Positions 23,901 to 29,813 of a DNA stretch of 30,044 nt are shown here, piece by piece. Each line of letters begins with the position of its first letter. Within the stretch, counting starts at the first letter, position 1. Made by a program: the position numbers and the translations under genes. Location of the stretch: positions 1-30,044 of the IMG/VR virus record IMGVR_UViG_3300000117_000152; one strand, written 5' to 3'. The notes beneath the pieces were generated by a model, which saw only the letters and a program-made list of their open reading frames with translations, had not been told where the DNA came from and searched no databases. This DNA comes from a virus.

Positions 23901-26900
23901 GAATTCAATCTTTTAACTTGCAATTCCAGATAAGTACAGATGGAACAAATTACACAAACATAGGGACTGGCCACTCTATACAAATAACGACCTATGATTT
24001 GAGCCAGTACTATGCTGGTAATTATTATGTTCATTACTCTTATACTGACATACTAGAAACCATTCCAGCTTCTAGTTTTGTTGACAATACTGATTATTAT
24101 ATTCGGGCTTTAGTATCAAATGTCCCGACATCGGTAACAGGACAATCTCCTGAATTTACCTTTAGCGCAAACGAAGGCGTAACAGGTGTTACATCAACGG
24201 GCGGAAATGCTGACACGCTAGACAACTTAGACTCAACGGCATTTTTACGCTCAAACGTAGATGACACGTTTGACGCAAATTTAACTGTCACTGGCAACCT
24301 AACTGTTCAAGGCACAACGACCACCGTAGACACTGACAACCTCACGGTCAAAGACAACAACATTACGCTGAACTATTCCGCGGGTGATTCATCTAGCACT
24401 GCGGGCGATGCGGGTATCACTATCCAAGACGCGGTTGATGCTTCGACAGATGCTTCTATACTATGGAAGACGGCGAGCAATACGTTCGCATTCAGTCATG
24501 GGGTAACGTGGCCTAGTGGCAGTTCAACAAATGCCAACACTGCTTACACCTACTCACAAGTAGGGCATCTTCCGCTGACTGGTGGCACTCTAACGACATC
24601 TGGTTCCACCCCTTTAACGCTGAGATCTGGAAACGCCCTAGGATCGGTTATCAACTTTAGCGACCAAGACACCGAATTGCAGCAAGGAAATATTAAATAC
24701 TTTCACCAAGATACACAGAGTTACGGCTCAGGTAATGCGTTTGTAATAGATGGCACAGAAGATAGCATGACTGTTTTGGCAGACGGCAAGCTAATGTTCA
24801 AGGAAGGTTTGTATGTCAAGCCAGCCACTGGCACTGGTGCAGGGACGTTATTGATAAGTTCATCAGGAAACCTGACCAATATCGGCACCATTACAGCTAC
24901 AGGCGGTACATCTACTGAGTGGAACACAGCTTATACCTATTCCCAAGTGGGTCACTTACCTCTGACTGGTGGTACGCTTACGGTAGTAAATGCTGGAGAT
25001 GCTACGTTATTAACGCTTCACCATGATACAGGTGCAGATATTTCACAGCAGAAGTCTTTTATTGATTTTAGCTTTGAAGATGACAATCCAAACGAAACTC
25101 CTCAAGTAAGAATTGGGGCAGAGGTTGGGCCAAACGGTGATGCTAATTCCCAAACCTTAGAAGGCTCTGGTGCGTTTGTGGTTTATACAAACAACGCAAC
25201 AACCGACAGCGGAGCCGCTACTGGTTTATCCGAGCGGTTTAGAGTTGATTACTTAGGCAATACCACTGTCACAGGAACTATCTCTAGTGGGGCTATATCC
25301 TCTGGAGACATTACAATAGCGGTTGACGATACGCCTACTTTGAATTTTAAGAAGGCTTCTTCTGCTGACGTTTTAGCTAGTATTAATGTAACTACAGATG
25401 CAGGGACAGGCGGCAAACTTGTTATACAAACAAAGCGTAATGGTGATACTGCTGTTGATAGATTAACAATTAATGATGATGGCAACGCCACATTCTCTGG
25501 CACCATCTCTAGTGGGGCTATAACCAGTACAGGTGATCTAACTATACCCGCCAAGATTATTCATTCAGGAGACTTAGATACTTATTTAGAATTCTCTGCT
25601 GATGATCAGTTTAGAATCGTTGCAGGCGGAGCTGAAGTAACCCAGTGGACTGGAACTCAAATGGAGATGAATAAGTCAATTACTTGGAGTAATTGGGTGG
25701 ACTTCAGTGAGTCTGCCGTAACTGGTTTTGGATTCAGCGAACTTAATGCTCCTATTCATCTACCCGCGGTTAACGTAGGAAGTGTTGATAAATATCTGCC
25801 ATTTTTACAAGGCTCTGCTCTACATGCCGAAGGATACAGATCAAGTTATGTGTTTGGTGCATTTAAACAAGGAACTACAGGAGCTGGCTGGGGAGATGGA
25901 CAGTCTGGCTTCTTTATGGCTATGGGTGGGGCTGACACAAACCCTACTACTGAATTTAGATTTTCTTGGGACGGCCATATATGGCACTCAACTGGCACCA
26001 GTGATACTTATATTGACTTCGGGTTAGCAGCGGATACCTTGTCATTTAGAACAGGAGGCACTGAGCGTTTAAAGCTTGATAGCTCTGGCGCAACCATTCC
26101 TGGCGCAACCTTTACTGGCGGTATTTCTAGCAATAGCCCTATAACTACAACCAGCCGTATCGAAGCCCAGTATTACAACAGCATAGGAGGTCAAGAGTTA
26201 ATATTAACAGCGGGCGAGTCAATAGCTCAACTGCAAGGCGTCACTGGCGGTAATCCGCTCCAGAATGAATATGTATATGCGGTTGCTGAAAGTGGCTTAA
26301 CGGTCATTAGCTCTCCTAACAACTGGATAAACGGCGCAGATAGTTACAACGATGTGACATGGGCGGAAAGAAATACCGCAATTATTAATGACGTAAATGG
26401 AGATTCAAGCTTCCCTGGCTCTATTACAGCGTTAGATCTAATCGTTGGAACCTACTCAACCACTGCAACTGGCTCGCTTTACCTAACTGGCTCAACCGCT
26501 TCCAAACAAGCAGTACTTAAATGTACTAATGGCAACCTGCACATGGATGCCAATAGCGGTAATTCCATGTACCTAAATTACTACAGTGGGAGCGGTATCG
26601 TTTTTGGCAATGGAGCGTCAGGAACCAATGCCAGTATTGCGGCTAACGGCAATTTTACCACCAGCGGCACAATCTCATCGGGTGTTATTACCAGCACTGG
26701 CTTGGACATGAGCGCCACGGCATCAGGGTGGGCACATTTGAACCAGTCCTCGTTTATTACATTTTTCGGGAATGGAAGCGACAATCACGCAATAGGATCT
26801 CGCAATAATGCAGGCACTGCTTCTGATGCAATAAGAATAAATTCATACGGCGCGGTTTTTATTAATTTAGATTCCAACAATAATAACGCATCTGGCGCTG

Positions 26901-27319
26901 ACTTCAAGATTGGTCGTCACGGTTCTGGTGTAGGCGCGATTGATCTATTGCTTTCGGTGAGTGGCGAAAACGGAAACCTGATCAGCGAGGGAAATATAAC
27001 GGCATACGGTTCAGCTTCTGACATCCGACTAAAAGACAACGTACAGCGCATTGCCGACCCGATTGAAAAGGTTAAACAGCTAGACGGCGTTACCTTCAAC
27101 TACAAGAAAGACGGCTCAGAATCTACGGGTCTTATAGCGCAACAGCTTTTGGAGGTTCTACCCCAAGTCGTCTACGAGACAAAGGATCTCAATGATGAAG
27201 AAACACACTATGCAGTGAGATATGGGCAGGTTGCAGGCTTGCTCGTAGAAGCAATTAAAGAGCAACAGTCAGAGATTGAGGAATTAAAAACCTTTGTTAA
27301 AAAACTAATGGAAAAATAG
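17924..27319 (+). CDS. Giant tail-tip protein J / tail fibre fusion with S74 chaperone
   Basis: A single 3131-residue frame, nearly a third of the window. Residues about 18-50 are apolar and Gly/Ala-rich (AAFAGGLGGVAALAIGAAVV). From about 60 to 480 a gpJ-type tip domain follows (STTEPQKIVYGEALVSGPIS; LGMGIPSSKIDW; NGVLFCTDSHQKNINKILSA; SLKTSLEASARVNTVKGLFI). About 500-580 is a fibronectin-III-like domain (YLNWTNPEKPDDY to GGLTAGETKYYWVRAVK). Then come long fibre modules, several repeated. The last 100 residues are an S74 intramolecular chaperone: SDIRLKDNVQRI has Ser3032 and Lys3037 spaced as in the endosialidase Ser-Lys dyad, so it should cut itself off at Ser3032 after trimerisation. The end is a coiled coil (EAIKEQQSEIEELKTFVKKL). 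The protein probably folds as a trimer that binds the host receptor. It starts inside the previous gene. Confidence 0.93.
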   Translation: MGPLTPVLVAVMKVGYFVAEVAMGAAFAGGLGGVAALAIGAAVVVGGYALTKSFFEVEMPTVDTDASRQRTVKSTTEPQKIVYGEALVSGPISFIGLSGVDNSDLYQSIVLAGHQVTAITNIHMDDEIILNNQIDGSGNVTGGKFGPKGSPLSTICVISKHLGVATETADSLLTPFANYTANHRGDGLAYIVTKWTLNADSSDTWEKYSPSNVKALVQGKAVFDPRTNTTAYSTNPALCVIDYLTDTYLGMGIPSSKIDWDAVEVAADGCDALVNVPGGQESRFTCNGVLFCTDSHQKNINKILSAMNGSLVFSNGKYIVRAGIPETAAITLDENDLRGSISLKTSLEASARVNTVKGLFIDPAQNHKSTEFPKVQIQTALERDNNRVMEKEVQFPMTNSSYMAQRLAHKTIQRENLQKVITFPANYSALRIASGDRVNVKVEELGWTQELYECVGWTFSEEGGVSLTLREDSPFAYADPLVAEYSTVSATGVITDAFRGVPAPSALSGISSENKVYLNWTNPEKPDDYNTIHVFYSDTPDFVDSVKLGETDGDEYIHGGLTAGETKYYWVRAVKNKDLQSILNPPTAGVGVLVVDVLVDWDNVASPTIGIDLTNDTISIDLGSTGSTTGRDVAQSGISEDVTISSGGILMNGGGAIRGGQSAYNSGTGFFLGYDTDAYKFSIGNASDQFLKFDGQDFTISGNITATSLALESGVTIGSSNLDTAVQTSLGLADNSNQDSTTDIRAGTTAEDIGYSGPLSGGGFVSVVKPGYGHFDGLSDTSGFGTSLQGIPSTRSFDTSIFRVGTQSIKQNGNTGGVGFYSPANTLNLIPGRKWMMTFWVRATSTLGVWNVGIHDSVGLTNGTSTALSAANAWEFKAAVVDLTSSTSSTGYYRIYNNNFTSGSAYFDAISIFDITEASSVTVGNVSQNYFSPLAQAVSIDTDKVNGIEASIVQSGAQAGSTAIQDNTFGLTLGLQAGSAGPITISYTPADGGDPEVAKLYQGTGTFNNANTGFYLDNSGNFSLQDKLAFNGSTLSVDGDIVAENLTITEANITGTLTLGGGVLQDGSGNNLTTTTTLNANQAMSDVSGVLSQTQHLIPSFYRITTDTDVAPTNAEFNTIALRLPKINDIVITTDTTVTDPVTPNRTYGWTCTVAGTVSTEATWVEVTDFIAGNLLVNGTITADQIDADSISAAVITAGGIVVADDISAFITGTEVNANVTSISGGAISTGTVNAARIDVAGVITAGSLITESATIANNIRIGSGDSVFSADSLGIYLGNETFADAEFSVTPEGVLTATGADISGAITATSGSIANSVTIGGTAASTVESGALAGATANQDSTATILAGNLTGQVDGTAVATIKSGAEAGATAVQDSDTGLTLGLQAGSAGPVTISYTAASGGDPEVAKLYQGTGTFNNSNTGFYLDNSGNFSLQDKLAFNGSTLAVSGDITATSLTLSEGITIAKSVVGLTNVDDVSAATIQSDTLAAATSADVGLDQVTNVSASTIQSNTLTAATSSDVGLANVENLDAQDQAQTGLIAGTTITGGGITMSSGGSVKGGATEYADVSNAGFFIGYDTDAYKLSVGDANNYLRWNGTGLDIKGTITVGSTELTESNTLNTNATAADVGLDLVTNVSAATILDSNHTGTVNNVSASTVTSGAAAGATASQVNAGLALLLNKDTYGNDNTGEASLVSVDKDGVPILETSSITSNGFIQWNGSKITVEAVQYTSTSTVKFTVLTGLSAKRGFIVFDTTKSNPFTVDGVAMDVAFAFKEGSQWFYDNNSTATTFTPTNDMVALGYLETGAGDTILKGGLINPVTLTAAAFPSDEIKSGSIGGIKINGDSIFAGAGNWTNTDTGFYLDNTGKFSLKDKVFYDPSQNKFRVQGTVEADVLQVNSEFILFGNSLKQQILTDGSISGSMLSQDAINILQGTLATSTGGSNGDFKSETGTFTTSGGSIVLGTSGDLFNHGELSVDLEANFSISWNTTTNYGIQSFNLQFQISTDGTNYTNIGTGHSIQITTYDLSQYYAGNYYVHYSYTDILETIPASSFVDNTDYYIRALVSNVPTSVTGQSPEFTFSANEGVTGVTSTGGNADTLDNLDSTAFLRSNVDDTFDANLTVTGNLTVQGTTTTVDTDNLTVKDNNITLNYSAGDSSSTAGDAGITIQDAVDASTDASILWKTASNTFAFSHGVTWPSGSSTNANTAYTYSQVGHLPLTGGTLTTSGSTPLTLRSGNALGSVINFSDQDTELQQGNIKYFHQDTQSYGSGNAFVIDGTEDSMTVLADGKLMFKEGLYVKPATGTGAGTLLISSSGNLTNIGTITATGGTSTEWNTAYTYSQVGHLPLTGGTLTVVNAGDATLLTLHHDTGADISQQKSFIDFSFEDDNPNETPQVRIGAEVGPNGDANSQTLEGSGAFVVYTNNATTDSGAATGLSERFRVDYLGNTTVTGTISSGAISSGDITIAVDDTPTLNFKKASSADVLASINVTTDAGTGGKLVIQTKRNGDTAVDRLTINDDGNATFSGTISSGAITSTGDLTIPAKIIHSGDLDTYLEFSADDQFRIVAGGAEVTQWTGTQMEMNKSITWSNWVDFSESAVTGFGFSELNAPIHLPAVNVGSVDKYLPFLQGSALHAEGYRSSYVFGAFKQGTTGAGWGDGQSGFFMAMGGADTNPTTEFRFSWDGHIWHSTGTSDTYIDFGLAADTLSFRTGGTERLKLDSSGATIPGATFTGGISSNSPITTTSRIEAQYYNSIGGQELILTAGESIAQLQGVTGGNPLQNEYVYAVAESGLTVISSPNNWINGADSYNDVTWAERNTAIINDVNGDSSFPGSITALDLIVGTYSTTATGSLYLTGSTASKQAVLKCTNGNLHMDANSGNSMYLNYYSGSGIVFGNGASGTNASIAANGNFTTSGTISSGVITSTGLDMSATASGWAHLNQSSFITFFGNGSDNHAIGSRNNAGTASDAIRINSYGAVFINLDSNNNNASGADFKIGRHGSGVGAIDLLLSVSGENGNLISEGNITAYGSASDIRLKDNVQRIADPIEKVKQLDGVTFNYKKDGSESTGLIAQQLLEVLPQVVYETKDLNDEETHYAVRYGQVAGLLVEAIKEQQSEIEELKTFVKKLMEK
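19862..20041 (+). repeat. Fibre repeat B, copy 1
   Basis: This stretch encodes GGILMNGGGAIRGG then GFFLGYDTDAYKFSIGNA, and corresponds to 22565-22743 (GGITMSSGGSVKGG then GFFIGYDTDAYKLSVGDA). The pair brackets repeat A, so the fibre has an internal B-A-A-B-like order in which modules have been duplicated and shuffled. Confidence 0.75.
20777..21046 (+). repeat. Fibre repeat A, copy 1
   Basis: Residues 952-1041 of the giant fibre protein match residues 1363-1451 (22010-22276) almost throughout: SGAQAGSTAIQD, LTLGLQAGSAGP, then GDPEVAKLYQGTGTFNN and TGFYLDNSGNFSLQDKLAF. Much of the DNA difference falls at third codon positions, so the duplication is old and the protein sequence has been kept. 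Confidence 0.9.
22010..22276 (+). repeat. Fibre repeat A, copy 2
   Basis: This is the second copy of the module at 20777-21046, with one codon fewer. A shortened third relative (TGFYLDNTGKFSLKDKVFYD) is at about 23494-23553. The copies share an exact 28-base DNA stretch ending in GGCACTGGGACTTTTAATAA. Confidence 0.9.
22352..22507 (+). repeat. Tandem 78-base (26-residue) repeat in the fibre gene
   Basis: Two back-to-back units (22352-22429 and 22430-22507) encode VSAATIQSDTLAAATSADVG and VSASTIQSNTLTAATSSDVG, each followed by six residues of the L-D-Q-V-T-N or L-A-N-V-E-N type. A third, broken relative (DVGLDLVTNVSAATILDSNH) begins near 22803. Such units are typical trimeric fibre shaft repeats. 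Confidence 0.8.
22565..22743 (+). repeat. Fibre repeat B, copy 2
   Basis: This is the second copy of the module at 19862-20041, sharing the GYDTDAYK core and the following S-x-G-x-A turn. Sequence between the conserved cores has diverged strongly. A related pair, AYTYSQVGHLPLTGGTLT, occurs twice further on (near 24541 and 24929). Confidence 0.7.
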
Positions 27320-27321
27320 AA

Positions 27322-27600
27322 ATGGCGATAACTAAAACCGAAGTATTACAACGATGCGAGATTTATCCTCCATTCCCTTCACAAGTTTCAAGCGCAGAGT
27401 CTACGACCAACGAAGGCAATCCGACATTGATGGTTGTGATGCAAATCACCTTTGATGATGCAGACGATGCTGAATTACCAGCGGTCTCTAATCATGTTAC
27501 TCACTTAAATCGGTACGACGCTGACGGCAATCCCACGGATGTATCTGGTTACGTTCAGCTCGTCCAAGACATCTGTGCGGCGGTCTGGACTGATGCCTGA
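27322..27600 (+). CDS. Small protein downstream of the fibre gene
   Basis: This 92-residue acidic protein has no recognised function. It opens AITKTEVLQRCEIYPPFPSQ and contains a strand-rich centre (NPTLMVVMQITFDDADDAEL) and an end that looks helical (YVQLVQDICAAVWTDA). It begins two bases after the fibre stop, with a weak ribosome site, so translation is probably coupled. Small genes directly after the fibre often encode fibre-assembly or tip accessory proteins, but nothing in this one shows that. The stop overlaps the next gene's start. Confidence 0.6.
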   Translation: MAITKTEVLQRCEIYPPFPSQVSSAESTTNEGNPTLMVVMQITFDDADDAELPAVSNHVTHLNRYDADGNPTDVSGYVQLVQDICAAVWTDA

Positions 27601-27766
27601 TTACGTTGTTGAAGGCGGGTTTATCAAATTCAGCGTAACTCTTAGCAATAACGAAGATCTTGTTGTTGAAATTCCAGAAGAAGAGAACCCTGAAGCGGCA
27701 ATTGCCAGCTTTATCACTAAAGAAGAACAAGCGTTGGAATGGCTAGAACAATTGAATCAAGGGTAG
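27593..27766 (+). CDS. Small acidic protein of unknown function (57 aa)
   Basis: This 57-residue protein starts at ATG 27593 (PDYVVEGGFIKFSVTLSNNE, then DLVVEIPEEENPEAAIASFI). I chose it over an upstream ATG at 27539 because that stretch lies inside the preceding gene in another frame, while 27593 overlaps its stop by eight bases as the neighbours do. The composition is acidic with a strand-rich first half and a helical end (TKEEQALEWLEQLNQG). It overlaps the next gene by 28 bases. Function is unknown. Confidence 0.55.
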   Translation: MPDYVVEGGFIKFSVTLSNNEDLVVEIPEEENPEAAIASFITKEEQALEWLEQLNQG

Positions 27767-28941
27767 TCACCGTAGGGAACGGCATTTCAGGCTTTGCTTG
27801 GGGTTATGACTTCGGGCCGCCTATTGGCAGCCCTTATGGGTCTATTAATAATTCCACAAGTCTGATCTACGGAAATAATTTAATAAGGACGGTTTATTGG
27901 TTAACCAGCGACGGCGGAACTATTAGCTTTGGTTTTGAAGGTGTTCATGACAATGAAGGCTGGGACACCGTTGAGATAAATGGCACCAGCTATTCCCGCA
28001 CCAGTATGACTTATGCGGCAACCATTACTGATTTTTACGGTCCTAGGACTTGGTGGTATTTGTCTGGCGTTTCTAACCCAATTCCACAAACAGTTGGGGC
28101 GACCTTTACGGTAAACGTAAAGCATAATGGCTACGTCCCAGCAAACGGCGCAATAGCTTTAAATGATATTCACCAAGAGGCAGGAGGGTCTAGCGGAACC
28201 TCGGTCACAATAAACGATGCAGACGTTAGAACTAAAAGTTGGTACAGCACTATTAACGGCACAACACCCGCTTCTGGCGCTACACAACGATTCACTGACT
28301 TCTATTATCCGTCAGCCATCAATGACACTACGATCCTGAAAAGAGTTAGCTCAACTGCAACAGGAGGAACAAACGGCACCACAGATCTGACGGCGCTGGT
28401 CAACACAGGGGGTAATGGTTTTAATCAAACTTTTGACGGGGATTATTCTGTAACGGTTCAAGCAACGAGCACAGATACTTTTATAAAAGTAAGATCATCG
28501 TCTGGTACAAAAACCGTTTATGACCGAAACGGAAACAACTCAACTGGAGCTGCAATGGAGGAGATGTGGAAATCAACAGGCTTCCCAGCAGCGTATTGTG
28601 CAATTCAAAGCACATCAACCTACACATTTGTAAATTCTATTTTTCCGTCGGGATGGAGCTATAGCAGATTACCCAATGAAGCTCCAGCAGTTGGCACTCA
28701 TTTAAGTAGCAACAGCTTAACGTCTTTTACGTCAATGACTGAGAATACTGAATACGGAAGAAAAGTAATCCAAAGAATCACGACAGATAGCGCCACGAAC
28801 ACAATCGGAACTTTACGAGAGACAACAAGATTTACAATTGTTCTTCGCACAGCGCCAAACGGAACTTCTACAAAGAATGACAAGAGTATTGCGCTGTCGT
28901 TTTTGATTCACAATGTTCATATTGTTACTGGTGAAAACTAG
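27739..28941 (+). CDS. Second tail fibre or tail-tip accessory protein
   Basis: This 400-residue protein is Ser/Thr/Gly/Asn-rich and has no signal peptide or membrane helix. Residues 140-166 (AIALNDIHQEAGGSSGTSVT, INDADVR) carry the pattern I-x-L-x-D-I-x-x-E-x-G-G followed by a short V-x-I-N-D-A-D-V-R segment, which recurs in phage tail-tip and fibre-associated proteins. The N-terminus (VVTVGNGISGFAWGYDFGPP) and the rest are beta-rich and have aromatic turns. Several TDT, STST and GTNGT clusters suggest surface loops. It starts inside the previous small gene and ends before an 81-base gap. A minor fibre or tip protein is the best guess; the exact role is unknown. Confidence 0.6.
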   Translation: MARTIESRVVTVGNGISGFAWGYDFGPPIGSPYGSINNSTSLIYGNNLIRTVYWLTSDGGTISFGFEGVHDNEGWDTVEINGTSYSRTSMTYAATITDFYGPRTWWYLSGVSNPIPQTVGATFTVNVKHNGYVPANGAIALNDIHQEAGGSSGTSVTINDADVRTKSWYSTINGTTPASGATQRFTDFYYPSAINDTTILKRVSSTATGGTNGTTDLTALVNTGGNGFNQTFDGDYSVTVQATSTDTFIKVRSSSGTKTVYDRNGNNSTGAAMEEMWKSTGFPAAYCAIQSTSTYTFVNSIFPSGWSYSRLPNEAPAVGTHLSSNSLTSFTSMTENTEYGRKVIQRITTDSATNTIGTLRETTRFTIVLRTAPNGTSTKNDKSIALSFLIHNVHIVTGEN

Positions 28942-29022
28942 GCAATTAAGCTGACCTGTTAAACCAGTGGAAGATGTGCTAATAACGGGATAAAATCGTC
29001 AAACCACAACTAAGGAGAAGGT

Positions 29023-29232
29023 ATGGCCGATAACGAAATGACCCGTGAGCAATACGTCAATATGAGCAAGATTGACTCCCTAGCGAGGCAAAATGCCAAG
29101 CAGGCGGTTCACATATCAGAACTTGAAACGCAGATCAATCTGCTTAACATGGAACTTAACGAACTCAAGGAAGCGCAGGCCAAGGTGCCAGGCGAAGAAC
29201 CTGTTTTTGAGGAAGTTGACGAAGCACACTAG
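29023..29232 (+). CDS. Small coiled-coil protein before the lysis genes
   Basis: This 69-residue protein is largely one predicted coiled coil at residues 12-52 (YVNMSKIDSLARQNAKQAVH, ISELETQINLLNMELNELKE), then an acidic tail (GEEPVFEEVDEAH). It has a strong ribosome site, AAGGAG with AAGG just after it (29012-29020), and follows the longest gap in the right part of the window (28942-29022), so it may open a new transcription unit. No membrane segment is seen, so it is not itself a holin or spanin. It may be a small scaffolding or lysis accessory protein, which is a guess. Confidence 0.6.
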   Translation: MADNEMTREQYVNMSKIDSLARQNAKQAVHISELETQINLLNMELNELKEAQAKVPGEEPVFEEVDEAH

Positions 29233-29240
29233 GTGATAAT

Positions 29241-29408
29241 ATGCAAGAAGAGGCAAAAACTATTGTAGACGGAATTGCTGTATCTGGCACTGTAGCGGCA
29301 TTAGCTGGCTGGTTGCCTCCGATTGCATCTGGATTAACCATCGTCTGGTTATCTATTCGGATCTGGGAAAGCACAACGATTCAAAAGATCTTTAACAGAG
29401 ATGCCTGA
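29241..29408 (+). CDS. Holin-like small membrane protein
   Basis: This 55-residue protein begins at ATG 29241 behind AGGTGA (29231-29236). After a short charged start (MQEEAKTIVDG) comes a hydrophobic stretch from about residue 12 to 43 (IAVSGTVAALAGWLPPIASG, LTIVWLSIRIW) that fits one long or two short membrane helices with a Pro-Pro turn, then a short polar tail (ESTTIQKIFNRDA). This layout fits small holins of the T7-like type, which form holes in the inner membrane at the lysis time. Its stop overlaps the start of the next gene (TGATG), in a cluster ending with an endolysin. The function is inferred from topology and context. Confidence 0.65.
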   Translation: MQEEAKTIVDGIAVSGTVAALAGWLPPIASGLTIVWLSIRIWESTTIQKIFNRDA

Positions 29409-29563
29409 TGGAAGTCTGGGAAGTTATCGTTTCTGGATGGCCTATCGCCGCTGGGATCTTCATTCTTGTTCTGACCATCGGTAAGATCCTTAACCGTTTG
29501 GAGGTTTTGGAGTCCAAGATGGTTGAGGCGTGGAAAGCTATAAACGAATTAATAAGGAAATAA
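29408..29563 (+). CDS. Small membrane protein with coiled-coil tail, lysis cassette
   Basis: This 51-residue protein begins at ATG 29408 on the TGATG overlap. A single membrane helix (about 8-24, VSGWPIAAGIFILVLTIG) is followed by a charged amphipathic helix (KILNRLEVLESKMVEAWKAI) that looks like a coiled coil. One helix with a soluble coiled coil is the layout of an inner-membrane spanin or of a holin modulator, but length and context do not decide which. It overlaps no outer-membrane lipoprotein gene, which an i-spanin would normally need. Confidence 0.55.
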   Translation: MEVWEVIVSGWPIAAGIFILVLTIGKILNRLEVLESKMVEAWKAINELIRK

Positions 29564-29565
29564 CT

Positions 29566-29748
29566 ATGGGTATTTTTGCATATTTAGATATGGTTCCAGT
29601 GATCATTGCTTGCGCTTCTACGCTAGCTGCTATGACTCCTACTCCTAAAGATGACGAGATGGTGTCTAAATTAGGAAAGGTCTGGTCAAAGATGTACAAG
29701 GTCATCGACATTCTAGCTCTGAATATTTTCAAGGCTAAAGATAAATAA
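29566..29748 (+). CDS. Small lysis-region protein (60 aa)
   Basis: This 60-residue protein starts at ATG 29566, 11 bases after AAGGA (29553-29557). An upstream GTG at 29530 lies within the preceding gene and is not preferred. Residues 6-22 (YLDMVPVIIACASTLAAM) form one apolar helix. The middle TPTPKDDEMVSKLGKVWSKM then YKVIDILALNIFKAKDK is a pattern I recognise from small proteins placed between holin and endolysin genes in many phages, where a T-P-T-P-D segment is followed by W-x-K-x-Y-K-x-I-D-x-L-A-L. The biochemical function is not established. It may be a second holin or an antiholin. Confidence 0.6.
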   Translation: MGIFAYLDMVPVIIACASTLAAMTPTPKDDEMVSKLGKVWSKMYKVIDILALNIFKAKDK

Positions 29749-29813
29749 AGCGCATGAAAGTGTTCCAATGTCGCAGAAATGCGCGCCAGAAAAAGAAGAA
29801 TTAGGTTTAAACG

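Noticed and set aside
27539-27592. Upstream ATG for the small acidic protein
   Set aside because: The extra 18 residues are an out-of-frame copy of the preceding gene's end. ATG 27593, overlapping that gene's stop, fits the local style.
28942-29022. Promoter in the 81-base gap before the coiled-coil gene (TAAAAT at 28991)
   Set aside because: No acceptable -35 box lies 15-19 bases upstream. The gap has a strong ribosome site but no convincing promoter or terminator.
29530-29565. GTG start giving a 72-residue version of the small lysis-region protein
   Set aside because: It lies inside the preceding gene, while ATG 29566 has its own ribosome site (AAGGA at 29553) and matches the start of the recognisable pattern.
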